A program made the translations under genes and the position numbers. 64,000 nucleotides of DNA, from the NCBI RefSeq assembly GCF_006547145.1, contig NZ_CP041244.1, forward strand, positions 8,556,001-8,620,000. Direction: 5' to 3'. The notes beneath the pieces were generated by a model, which made no database searches, was not told where the DNA came from, and was given only the letters and a program-made list of their open reading frames with translations. This DNA comes from Actinomadura sp. WMMA1423 (GTDB lineage: Bacteria; Actinomycetota; Actinomycetes; Streptosporangiales; Streptosporangiaceae). Below, piece by piece: positions 34,266 through 43,144 of the stretch (positions are counted from its first letter, which is position 1; each line of letters opens with the position of its first letter).

Positions 34266-37200
34266 ATGGCGACTGCGGGGCCGGTGGCGGCCGACGAGAG
34301 CACCTGGGTGATGCCGGAGGAGTGGCGTCGGATCGCGCATCCGCGCCGTGATCGTCCGGGGCCGTGGCCGGAGGTGCGGGTCGACCCCGGGGCGGTCGGG
34401 GAGGCGCGGGCGCTGGTGGAGTCCGCCCGGGCCGAGGTCGAGGAGGTTCTCGCGTCGCCGGGCACGGAGGCCGAACTGGCCGAGCACGGCCGCGCCCACC
34501 TGAAGGGCGAGGCCGACGCGCTGGGGGCGGCGGTCGTCGCGTCCGTCGCCAGGCGCGGCGTCCGCGAGACCGCCCGGGAGGCCTTGTTCCGGGACGCGTG
34601 GGCCACCGAGCACGGGCTGCCTTTCACCGCCTGCGCCTTCGCCGAGCTGAGCCGCGTCTCGGCCCACTACCGGCAGATCGGCAACACGGTCACCTGGGAC
34701 GGGGTGCGCTGGGCCGGTCCGTCCGACCCCCACGGCGGGTGGTGGGCCACGGAGGACGCCGCACGGCCCCTGCGTGCCCTGCTGGCCGCCGCCGACGACG
34801 ACGTGTACGCCGCGGCCGTCGAGGCGCTGGCGGGGCGGCGCCGGACGCCGCTGCAGCGGGCCGCCGTCTCCTATCTCGTGCCGACCCGGCTGGACTGGGT
34901 CGACGAGGTCCGCGCCGAACCGGAGATCATCGCCCTGCCGCCCTACTCGAGGCGCCGGTGGATGATCTTCTGCTCGCTCGGCGCGCCGGAGCAGGCCGAC
35001 CCGGCGGCCCTGCCGCTCCGCTACCACGACCGGACGCCGAGCGTCATCGCGACCCTCGTGGACGGCGTCGGGCCGTCGGGTGCGGTGCCGCTGGTGGCCG
35101 AGGCCCTGTCAGGCGGGTACACCGACGCCGAGAAGTACCGGTTCCTGCTGGACGTGCTCGCCCGGCTGCCCGAGGACGAGGCGTTCCGGATGCTCGTGGA
35201 CCGGGCCCGCTACAGGGACGGCCTCACCGCGCTGATCAACGCGGCGCGGAGGTCCCCGCGGCGGGCGCTGCGCCTCCTCAGCCCGGACGTGCGGAGGCCG
35301 GAGGTGCGGGATGTGCTGCGGACGCAGCTGCTCCTGCATCCCGACCTGGCGGAGGAGATGCTGCCGGAGCTGCCGGAGGAGTCGCGCGCGGCGGTCGAGG
35401 CGATCCGCGAGTCCATCGTCCGGGTGCCGGAGGCGTCCGCCGACGCGCTGCCGCCGCTGCTCGCCGACCCGCCGTGGACCCGCCCCCGCAGGAAGTCCAA
35501 GCCCGTCGTCATCAAGGGCCTGGAGCCGCCGGGCACGCGCCTCATCGCCTGGAAGCCCGGTGAGCGGGACGCCTGGACGGTGGACCTCCGCCACATGTGG
35601 CGATGGGTGAATCGCATGGAATGGCCCGCCCATGCGGAGAAGTTCAAGGACGGCGCGCTGTCCGGGCCTGAGCAGCTCGTGCTGTTCGTCGAAGCGCCCG
35701 AGGACCTCGTCCGCCCGCTCCTGGCTGGTTGGGAGCCGCCCGACGCGTGGCGCATGGAGGAGGCGCTGCGGGTCGTCGTCGCCCGCTTCGAGGTGGACGC
35801 GCTGGCCCCGGCCCTCCTCGCGGCCCGGCGCGCCCCCGCGACCGCGGGAGCCGTCCTCCTGCCGTTCCTGAGCGACGAGGTCGCGTGCCTCATGGCCGAC
35901 TGGCTCGTCCGGCTCAAGCAGGCGGGCAGGACGGCGCGGGTCTGGTTCGGGCGGCACGGTCTGGCCGCCGTTCCGTCCCTGGTTCCGTCCGCGGTGGGCA
36001 AGGCGGGCGCGCAGCGCCGCGCCGCCGAGGCCGCGCTGCGCCTCGTCGCCGAGCGGCACGGTGTGGAGGCGGTGGTCGCGGCGGCCCGCGTCCACGGCGA
36101 CGCCGCGGCGGACGCGGTCGGGGCGCTGGTCTCGATCGACCCGCTCGACGTCCTGCCCGCGAAGGCGCCACCCGTCGGTGACTGGGCCGACCCGCGGGTG
36201 CTCCCGCAGATCCTGCTGCGCGGCCGGGAGCGGGCGCTGCCGGACGCCGCCGCGCGGCACGTGGTGACGATGCTCGCGATGTCCAGGCCCGGCGACGTCT
36301 ATGCCGGTGTGGACGTCGTCCGCGAGCTGTGCGATCCGGATTCGCTCGCCGAGTTCGGCTGGGGCCTCTTCCGGCGGTGGGAGGCGGTGGGCGCGCCGGC
36401 CAAGGAGGGATGGGCGCTGACGCAGCTCGGCCTGACCGGCGACGACGAGACCGTCCGCCGCCTGACCCCGGTCATCCGGGAGTGGCCCGGTGTCGGCGGG
36501 CACGCCAAGGCGGTCACCGGCCTGGACGTCCTCGCCGGCATCGGCACGGACGTGGCGCTCATGCACCTGCACGGAATCTCCCAGAAGATGAAGTTCAAGG
36601 CGCTCAAGGCCAGGGCGCGGGAGAAGATCGAGGAGGTCGCCGCCGGGCTGGAGCTGACGGCCGAGCAGCTCGCCGACCGGCTCGTCCCCGACTTCGGTTT
36701 GGACGCCGCCGGGACCCTGACGCTCGACTACGGTCCGCGCCGCTTCACCGTCGGCTTCGACGAGCAGCTCAAGCCTTACGTGGCCGACGAGAGCGGCGCC
36801 CGGCGCAAGGCGCTGCCGAAGCCCGGCGCCAACGACGACCCCGAGCTCGCCCCCGCCGCCTACAAGGCGTTCTCGACGCTGAAGAAGGACGTGCGGGCCG
36901 TCGCCTCCGCGCAACTCCGCCGCCTGGAGGCGGCCATGGTCGCGCAGCGCCGGTGGTCCGCGGGGGAGTTCCGGGAGCTTCTGGTCGGGCACCCGCTCGT
37001 CCGGCACCTCGTCCGTCGCCTCGTGTGGCTCGCGTGCGAGGGCGCGAGGACGACCGCGTTCCGCGTCGCCGAGGACGGCACGTTCGCCGACGTCGAGGAC
37101 GACGCCATCACCCTCCCAGATTCGGCGGAGGTCCGGGTCGCGCACCCGCTCGACCTCGACGGCTCCCTCGCCGCCTGGTCGGAGGTGTTCGCCGACTACG

Positions 37201-37592
37201 AGATCCTCCAGCCGTTCCCGCAGCTCGGACGGCCCGTCCATCGCCCGTCCGACGCGGACGGCGGGCTCGGGCGCTACAAGGGGCTCACCGTCCCGGTCGG
37301 CAAGGTGCTCGGCCTGACCTCGCGCGGCTGGGAGCGCGGTGCGCCGCAGGACGCGGGCATCGAGCCGTGGATCTCCCGGGGACTCCCCGGCGGCCGGTAC
37401 GTCGTCATCGACCTCGATCCCGGCATCGGAGCCGGGGCGGTCGACGCGCTGCCCGAGCAGACGCTGCGGGGGGTCGGCGTGGTGGACCGCCGCGAGCAGG
37501 TGGGCTACGGCGGCGCCGCCACGGCCTCCCTCGCCGGCCTCGACCCGATCACCGTGTCCGAGATCCTCGCCGACCTGGCGACGCTGACCTGA
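34266..37592 (+). CDS. DUF4132 protein (MolR-like), copy 1
   Basis: A 1108-residue soluble protein. It opens with WVMPEEWRRIAHPRR, shared with copy 3, and has a long helical-repeat-like body. The DUF4132 domain spans about 817-985 and includes LTLDYGPRRFTVGFDEQLKP, the LPKPGANDDPE segment, a KKDVRAVASAQLRRLE helix and FADYEILQPFPQLGRPVH. No catalytic motif is known for the family; E. coli MolR was linked to molybdate only by genetics. In other genomes the domain occurs with WGR domains and MoxR/vWA ATPase systems. A truncated paralogue follows after 13 bp. Function is unknown. Confidence 0.88.
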   Translation: MATAGPVAADESTWVMPEEWRRIAHPRRDRPGPWPEVRVDPGAVGEARALVESARAEVEEVLASPGTEAELAEHGRAHLKGEADALGAAVVASVARRGVRETAREALFRDAWATEHGLPFTACAFAELSRVSAHYRQIGNTVTWDGVRWAGPSDPHGGWWATEDAARPLRALLAAADDDVYAAAVEALAGRRRTPLQRAAVSYLVPTRLDWVDEVRAEPEIIALPPYSRRRWMIFCSLGAPEQADPAALPLRYHDRTPSVIATLVDGVGPSGAVPLVAEALSGGYTDAEKYRFLLDVLARLPEDEAFRMLVDRARYRDGLTALINAARRSPRRALRLLSPDVRRPEVRDVLRTQLLLHPDLAEEMLPELPEESRAAVEAIRESIVRVPEASADALPPLLADPPWTRPRRKSKPVVIKGLEPPGTRLIAWKPGERDAWTVDLRHMWRWVNRMEWPAHAEKFKDGALSGPEQLVLFVEAPEDLVRPLLAGWEPPDAWRMEEALRVVVARFEVDALAPALLAARRAPATAGAVLLPFLSDEVACLMADWLVRLKQAGRTARVWFGRHGLAAVPSLVPSAVGKAGAQRRAAEAALRLVAERHGVEAVVAAARVHGDAAADAVGALVSIDPLDVLPAKAPPVGDWADPRVLPQILLRGRERALPDAAARHVVTMLAMSRPGDVYAGVDVVRELCDPDSLAEFGWGLFRRWEAVGAPAKEGWALTQLGLTGDDETVRRLTPVIREWPGVGGHAKAVTGLDVLAGIGTDVALMHLHGISQKMKFKALKARAREKIEEVAAGLELTAEQLADRLVPDFGLDAAGTLTLDYGPRRFTVGFDEQLKPYVADESGARRKALPKPGANDDPELAPAAYKAFSTLKKDVRAVASAQLRRLEAAMVAQRRWSAGEFRELLVGHPLVRHLVRRLVWLACEGARTTAFRVAEDGTFADVEDDAITLPDSAEVRVAHPLDLDGSLAAWSEVFADYEILQPFPQLGRPVHRPSDADGGLGRYKGLTVPVGKVLGLTSRGWERGAPQDAGIEPWISRGLPGGRYVVIDLDPGIGAGAVDALPEQTLRGVGVVDRREQVGYGGAATASLAGLDPITVSEILADLATLT

Positions 37593-37605
37593 GAAAGAGA
37601 ACCCC

Positions 37606-39765
37606 ATGGATCTGCCGAAGGCGCTCCTGGACCCGCCGTGGGCGCGCAGACCGGCCGCCCCGCCCTCCGGCGAGGAGCCGGTCACCGTCCCGGGCCTGGC
37701 GGCGCCGGACGGCCGCGCGGTCGTCTGGGGGCCCGGCGAGCGCGAGGAATGGGCCGCCGTCCGCCCTTACGGGTCCTGGCGGGACGGCGAATGGGAGGAG
37801 GCCGCCGAGGAGTTCCGCGACGGGCGGATGGGCTACGAGCCCACGCGGGCGGGCTTCCTCGCGCAGGCGCCCGAGCATCTCGCGCGGCCGCTACTGGCCG
37901 GGTGGGAGCCGCACGTGACGTGGGACTTCGCCCACTCCCTCAAGCCGATCGTGGCGCGTTTCGAGACCGCCGCCTGGGACGTCGCCGTCCGGCTGGCCAA
38001 GCAGAACCCCTACGGGACGGGCCCGGTCGTGCTGCCGCTCCTGTCCGCCGGCGTGGCCCGCATGGTCGCCGACTGGCTCTACCGGCTGAAGTCGGCGCAG
38101 GATCTCGCGCACGCGTGGTTCGAGCGGCACGGCCCGGCCGCCGTCCCGTACCTGGTGCCGGACGCGCTGGGCAAGCGCGCCGGGCCGCGCCGGAATGCCG
38201 TGAAGGCGCTGCGGATCATCAAGGGCGATGTCGTGGCGGCCGCCCGCGTCCACGGCGACGAGGCGGCCGGCGCGGTCGCGAGGCTCCTCGCCGCCGCACC
38301 GCCCGCGACCGCGCCCGTCGAACCGCCGGTCAGGGCGCCGTCCCTGCCGAAGTGGCTCGACGCCGGCGCGCTGCCCCGCCCGGTCCTGCGGGACGGCGGG
38401 GATTTGCCGCGCGAGGCGGCCCGCACCCTGCTGCTCGCCCTGACGGTGAGCCCGGGCGGACGCCTCGACGCGACCGGCGTCGTGGACGCGGCCGCCGAGG
38501 TCTGCGAGCCGGAGTCGCTGACCGCGTTCGCCTGGGCGCTGTTCGAGGCGTGGCAGGAGGCCCGCATGCCGAACCGCAGCGGGTTCGTGCTGGCGGCCCT
38601 CGGCCGCTTCGGCGACGACGGCACGGTCCGCCGCCTCGCGCCGCTGGTCAAGGAGTGGCCGGGGCGCAGCGGCGGATACAGCAGCGCCGTCCAGGGGCTC
38701 GACGCGCTGGCCGCGATCGGCACCGACGTCGCCCTGATGAACCTCAACGGCATCGCGCGCAAGTCGCGGTACAAGGGGCTGCGCGGTGAGGCGCAGCGGA
38801 GGCTCGCCCACATCGCGGAGCGGCGCGGCCTGACGGCGGAGCAGCTCGCCGACCGGCTCGTGCCCGGCTTCGGCCTGGACGCCGGTGGCACCCTGACGCT
38901 CGACTACGGGCCGCGCCGCTTCACCGTCGGCTTCGACGAGCAGCTCAAGCCGCAGGTGTCCGACGAGCGCGGTGTCCGCCGCAAGGCCCTGCCGAAACCC
39001 GGTGCCAAGGACGATCCCGACCTGGCCGCGGCCGCCCACCGGCGGTTCGCGGAGCTGAGGAAGGACGTGCGCGCGGTCGCCTCCACCGAGGTGGCCCGGC
39101 TGGAGTCGGCCATGGTCGCGGGCCGCGAATGGACGCGCGCCGAGTTCGCCGAGTTCGTCGTCGCGCACCCGCTGATGCTGCACCTCGCCCGCCGGCTGGT
39201 CTGGCTGAGCGGCGGCCGGGCGTTCCGGATCGCCGAGGACCGGACGTTCGCCGACCTCCACGACGAGACCGTCGAGCCATCGCCTTCGGCGGGCGTGCGG
39301 ATCGCCCATCCTGTGCTCCTGGGCGAGTCGGTGACCGCGTGGGCGCGGGTGTTCGCCGACTACGAGATCCTCCAGCCGTTCCCGCAGCTCGGACGGCCCG
39401 TCCACGCGCTCGCCGACGGGGAGGGCGAGAACGGCAGGCTCGAACGCTTCGAGGGCCTGACCGCTCCGACCGGCGGTCTCCTCGGCCTCACCCGGACGAC
39501 GTGGAAGCGCGGCGCCCCGCAGGACAACGGCATCGAGCACTGGATCTCCTGCACGCTCGCGCCCGGCGTCACCGTCGTGGTCGACCTGAGTCCCGGGATC
39601 GCGGTGGGCCTCGTCGACCTGAACCCCGTCCAGACGATCGAGCGGGTGTGGGTCGGCACGGCGCCCGGCGACCCGTCCAGCATCATCCTGGACGGGCTCG
39701 CCGGCGTGGACCCTGTCCTGCTCTCCGAACTGCTCGCCGACCTGACGAGCCTCACCGCCTCTTAG
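37606..39765 (+). CDS. DUF4132 protein, copy 2 (short form)
   Basis: A 719-residue paralogue of copy 1, lacking about the first 390 residues. It begins at the segment equivalent to the middle of copy 1 (DPPWARRP; compare DPPWTRPR) and keeps the whole DUF4132 domain (about 429-590; LTLDYGPRRFTVGFDEQLKP, FADYEILQPFPQLGRPVH). The start has AAAGAGAA upstream and lies 13 bp after copy 1, so translation is probably coupled. It seems to be a tandem duplication with loss of the 5' part. Its stop overlaps the end of a convergent TPR gene by 4 bp. Confidence 0.87.
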   Translation: MDLPKALLDPPWARRPAAPPSGEEPVTVPGLAAPDGRAVVWGPGEREEWAAVRPYGSWRDGEWEEAAEEFRDGRMGYEPTRAGFLAQAPEHLARPLLAGWEPHVTWDFAHSLKPIVARFETAAWDVAVRLAKQNPYGTGPVVLPLLSAGVARMVADWLYRLKSAQDLAHAWFERHGPAAVPYLVPDALGKRAGPRRNAVKALRIIKGDVVAAARVHGDEAAGAVARLLAAAPPATAPVEPPVRAPSLPKWLDAGALPRPVLRDGGDLPREAARTLLLALTVSPGGRLDATGVVDAAAEVCEPESLTAFAWALFEAWQEARMPNRSGFVLAALGRFGDDGTVRRLAPLVKEWPGRSGGYSSAVQGLDALAAIGTDVALMNLNGIARKSRYKGLRGEAQRRLAHIAERRGLTAEQLADRLVPGFGLDAGGTLTLDYGPRRFTVGFDEQLKPQVSDERGVRRKALPKPGAKDDPDLAAAAHRRFAELRKDVRAVASTEVARLESAMVAGREWTRAEFAEFVVAHPLMLHLARRLVWLSGGRAFRIAEDRTFADLHDETVEPSPSAGVRIAHPVLLGESVTAWARVFADYEILQPFPQLGRPVHALADGEGENGRLERFEGLTAPTGGLLGLTRTTWKRGAPQDNGIEHWISCTLAPGVTVVVDLSPGIAVGLVDLNPVQTIERVWVGTAPGDPSSIILDGLAGVDPVLLSELLADLTSLTAS

Positions 39766-41012
39766 GCGAAGCGGCTGCTGGGTACCGGGCCCGGGGAGTG
39801 CACCATGTCCCTCGGCCCGGTGAGCCAGTGGCCGGCGACCGCCCGGACGAAGCCCGCCAGGCGCTCGTCGGGGTCCGGCGGAGCATCGCCGTCACCGTCG
39901 TCCACCAGGGGATCGGCGGCGACGATCTCGGCGGCCAGCTCCTCCGCGGGGCGCTCGTCCGCCGGGGCCCGCTCCGGCTCGCCGCCGTTCGCGAACCGCA
40001 GCTGCTCGCCCCACGGCGACACCACGATCTGGTGCAGGAACCCGGTGACGTCGGCGCTCACCGCGGGCGGGTCGGTCCAGCACGAGGCGTGCTCGAACAG
40101 CACCTGACCCTCGGCCCGCTCGTGCAGGCCGCCCGGGTCCGTCTCGTTCAGGTCGTAGGCGACCACGAGCGCGCCGGGGCGGTCCGGGGCGAACGGCTCG
40201 GCGGGCAGGCCGAACATCCGCGCCGCCGCAAGCCCCAGGATCCGGCTCGACCGGTCGGGCAGCAGGCCGACGGACGTCGGGCGCCGTCCCGCCGCGTCCA
40301 GGACGAGCCGCACGCGGTCGAGGGTCCGCCTGCACGTGGCGAAGCTGTCGGAGGTGTAGGCGTACCGCCCCGTCATGCCGTCCTCGAACCCGTACGGGGA
40401 GAGCGTGGCGAGGACGCCGCCCCCGAGCGCGAAGTGCCAGCCGCGCAGGTCGCGGTGGTCGAGCGGGCCCGCGGCCCGAGCCGCCACCGCCCGCGAGACC
40501 ATCCGCGCGAGCCGGTCGCGGGCCGGGGCCCAGTCCGCGCCCGGCGCCGGCAGCCGCGACGCCTCGCTGGCGGCCCGGTCGACGTCCCCGGCGAACAGCG
40601 CGTTGTAGGCCAGCAGGTACCGGGCGGGCCACGGGTCCAGCGCGTCCACCCGCGGTTCCAGGGCGGCGACGGCCTCGGCGTGCCGGTTCTCGCGCTCCAG
40701 CGCGGACACGAACTCCATCAGCAGGACGGGTTCGTCCGGCATCATCTCCAGCGCGCGCCGCAGCGCCGGGACCGCCAGGAAGGCGACGCCGCGCTCGATG
40801 CAGGCGTAGCCGAAGTCGTAGAGCTGCTGCGGCTCCTGCCGGACGGCCAGCGCCGCGGCGGCCTCGCGCATGTCGTCGAAGCCGGACACGGCCGCCGCGC
40901 CCTCCATGAGCCGCGCGACCTCGCCCGGCTCCATGGTCTCGGCGTTGAACCGCAAATGCCGGATCAGTCCGGCGATGTCACCGCTTTCCAGGAATGCCCG
41001 CGCGTCGTCCAT
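39762..41012 (-). CDS. TPR-like helical protein of unknown function
   Basis: A 416-residue protein. The first half has TPR-like helices (LYDFGYACIERGVAFLAVPALRRALEMMPDEPVLLMEFVSAL; HAEAVAALEPRVDALDPWPARYLLAYNALFAG). The second half is a mixed domain without a recognised motif (GWHFALGGGVLATLSPYGFEDG; VVAYDLNETDPGGLHERAEGQVLFEHASCW). TAGCGT lies 8 bp before the ATG, so the mRNA is probably leaderless. Its position next to two DUF4132 genes and downstream of the kinase set suggests a scaffold or substrate role; this is inference only. Confidence 0.78.
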   Translation of the reverse strand: MDDARAFLESGDIAGLIRHLRFNAETMEPGEVARLMEGAAAVSGFDDMREAAAALAVRQEPQQLYDFGYACIERGVAFLAVPALRRALEMMPDEPVLLMEFVSALERENRHAEAVAALEPRVDALDPWPARYLLAYNALFAGDVDRAASEASRLPAPGADWAPARDRLARMVSRAVAARAAGPLDHRDLRGWHFALGGGVLATLSPYGFEDGMTGRYAYTSDSFATCRRTLDRVRLVLDAAGRRPTSVGLLPDRSSRILGLAAARMFGLPAEPFAPDRPGALVVAYDLNETDPGGLHERAEGQVLFEHASCWTDPPAVSADVTGFLHQIVVSPWGEQLRFANGGEPERAPADERPAEELAAEIVAADPLVDDGDGDAPPDPDERLAGFVRAVAGHWLTGPRDMVHSPGPVPSSRFA

Positions 41013-41057
41013 GGGCGGTCACGCTAGCGGCGGCCGCCCGCGCCGATCATCCGATTT

Positions 41058-42170
41058 TCACCGCCCGGCCGCGGCCAGGGCCTGGAGGACGTCCGCGACG
41101 AGGTCGCGGGTGTCCTCGACGCCGGCGGACAGGCGTATGAAGCCGGGGGCCACGGCGTCACCGCCCCAGCGGCCGCGCCGCTCCGCCGAGCTCTGCACGC
41201 TGCCGAAGCTGGTGGCCTGCATGACGAGCCGCAGGGAGCCGAGGAACCGCTCCGCGGACGCCTCGTCCCTCAGCGTGAACGACACGACGCAGCCGAACCG
41301 CCGCATCTGCCGGGCCGCGACCTCGTGCCCCGGGTCGTCAGGCAGCCCCGGGTACCTGAGCCCGGACACCTCCGGACGCCCCCGCAGCGCCTCGGCCACG
41401 GCCATCGCGTTGGCCGTCTGCCGGTCCAGCCGCAGGTGGAGCGTGGCGAGCGACCGGTGCGCCAGCCACGCCTCCATCGGCCCGGGCACGGCGCCGACGG
41501 TCTTGCGCCAGAACCGGACCGCGTCCGCCAGCTCCGGGTCGCGCGTCGCGACATGGCCGAGCAGCAGGTCCCCGTGCCCGGTCAGCGACTTGGTGTCGCT
41601 GGCGACGGAGAAGTCCGCCCCGAGGTCGAGCGGCCGCTGCCCGAGCGGCGTGGCGAGGGTGTTGTCCACGGCCACCAGCGCGCCCGCCCGGTGCGCGGCC
41701 TCCACGATCCGTCTGATGCCGCAGACGTCCAGGTTCGGGTTGGACGGGGTCTCCAGCCAGACCAGCCGCGCCCCCTCCAGCAGCCCGATCTGGGCGTCAC
41801 CCGCGGTCGGCGCCATCCGGACCTCTGCCCCGTAGGACTCCAGCCGCTCCTTCAGGGCCCTGGCCGTGTAGTAGCAGTCGTCGGGCATGACCACGATGTC
41901 GCCCGAGCCGGCCTGCGACAGCAGGACGCTCGCCACCGCCGCCATCCCCGACGAGAACGCGACGGCCTCCGCGCCGCCCTCCAGCTCGCCGATCGCCCGC
42001 TCCAGCAGCGTCCACGTCGGGTTGGAGTCGCGCCCGTAGGTGTAGGGCCCGACGGCCTCCCCGGCCAGGTGGTAGTGCGCGGCGAACACCGGGCCGGGCA
42101 GCGCGGGGGCGGAGTTCTCCGCCTCCGGCCGCCCGGCGCCCACGGCCAGCGTCCCGTCCCCGATCTCCAC
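41058..42170 (-). CDS. Cystathionine gamma-lyase-like PLP enzyme
   Basis: A 370-residue Cys/Met-metabolism PLP enzyme with GGGGAGGG before a GTG start. Signatures: AFSSGMAAVASVL (PLP phosphate loop), VWLETPSNPNLDV, VAVDNTLATP (Asp on the pyridine N) and SVASDTKSLTGHGD with the Schiff-base K194. GFIRLSAGVEDTRDLVADV closes it. It should cleave cystathionine or a related gamma-substituted amino acid to a 2-oxoacid. No other sulfur gene is adjacent; it sits 58 bp after a zinc-TPR gene. A close gamma- or beta-lyase is possible. Confidence 0.92.
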   Translation of the reverse strand: MEIGDGTLAVGAGRPEAENSAPALPGPVFAAHYHLAGEAVGPYTYGRDSNPTWTLLERAIGELEGGAEAVAFSSGMAAVASVLLSQAGSGDIVVMPDDCYYTARALKERLESYGAEVRMAPTAGDAQIGLLEGARLVWLETPSNPNLDVCGIRRIVEAAHRAGALVAVDNTLATPLGQRPLDLGADFSVASDTKSLTGHGDLLLGHVATRDPELADAVRFWRKTVGAVPGPMEAWLAHRSLATLHLRLDRQTANAMAVAEALRGRPEVSGLRYPGLPDDPGHEVAARQMRRFGCVVSFTLRDEASAERFLGSLRLVMQATSFGSVQSSAERRGRWGGDAVAPGFIRLSAGVEDTRDLVADVLQALAAAGR

Positions 42171-42228
42171 GCGCCCTCCCCGGCAGGTCCGGCTTTCATC
42201 GTCCCACCCCCGGGCCGGCTCGCTTCGC

Positions 42229-43128
42229 TCAGGAGTTGCGGAGGGAGTCGGCGATGCCGCGCGCCCTCTCCGACTCGTCGTAGCGGCCCAGCCGCTCCAG
42301 CGCGTAGGACTTGTTGTAGTGGTCGTTCCAGGAGTCGGGGCCGTTGTCGATGGCGTAGTCGATGACGGGCAGGGCCTCCTCGTAGCGGCCCATCTTGACG
42401 AGGGCCGCGCCCTTGACGCTGTGGGCGGAGGCGAGGTCGTAGCGGCCCGCGCCGACGGCGTTTCCCGAGGCGAGGAGCGCGATGGCGCGGTCCACGGCGG
42501 CCAGCGCCTCCGCGTCCCGCCCGCCGTCCATGAGGATGATCGCCCGGTTGATCTGCGGCGCGGCGTACGCGGGCCGCAGGGCGATCGCCTGGTCGTAGGC
42601 GGCGACCGCGTCGGCGGGGCGCTCCGTCCGCAGGAGCGTCCCGGCCCTCTCGACGTGCGCGACCACGTCGGAGGGGTTGAGCTGGAGCGCCCGCTCGAAC
42701 GCGGCGAGGCCCTCGGCGTGCCGCCCCGTCCCGCTGAGCGCGATGCCGCGCACGCGGTGCGCCGCCGCGTACTCGGGACGGAGCCGGACGGCCTCGTCCA
42801 GCTCCGGCAGCGCGTCCAGGAAGCGGCCGGCCTCCATGAGCCGCACGGCCTGGGAGTAGTGCTGGGCCGCGGCCGGGCGGGCGCGGCCGCTCACCTGCTC
42901 CAGCCTCGCGCCGGGCACGAGCTTGCCCCCGCAGGACGTGCAGCGCGGCGCGCGGAGCCGGGAGCCGGGCTCGTGGCACCGGTCGCAGAAGTTCTCGCCG
43001 CAGAAATCGCAGATCATGAACTCGACGGCGAACCCCTCGGGGTCCTGCCGCGCCACCGGATTGCCGCCCGGCACCTTCGAGACCGAGATGAGGCGCGTGC
43101 AGGCCCAACCCGAACAGCTGAGAAGCAT
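42229..43128 (-). CDS. Zinc-finger TPR protein
   Basis: A 299-residue protein; GGGAG lies 4 bp before the ATG. After about 35 unplaced residues comes a Cys/His cluster, FMICDFCGENFCDRCHEPGS and CTSCGGKL, a zinc ribbon or B-box-like knuckle. Then five or so tetratricopeptide repeats follow (SQAVRLMEAGRFLDALPELDEAVRLRP; AFERALQLNPSDVVAHVERAG; AIALRPAYAAPQINRAII; KGAALVKMGRYEEALPVIDYAI). It is probably a protein-protein scaffold. It starts 16 bp after the WD40 kinase gene and is likely in its operon. Confidence 0.87.
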   Translation of the reverse strand: MLLSCSGWACTRLISVSKVPGGNPVARQDPEGFAVEFMICDFCGENFCDRCHEPGSRLRAPRCTSCGGKLVPGARLEQVSGRARPAAAQHYSQAVRLMEAGRFLDALPELDEAVRLRPEYAAAHRVRGIALSGTGRHAEGLAAFERALQLNPSDVVAHVERAGTLLRTERPADAVAAYDQAIALRPAYAAPQINRAIILMDGGRDAEALAAVDRAIALLASGNAVGAGRYDLASAHSVKGAALVKMGRYEEALPVIDYAIDNGPDSWNDHYNKSYALERLGRYDESERARGIADSLRNS

Positions 43129-43144
43129 GGTGCTCCCGTTCCCT

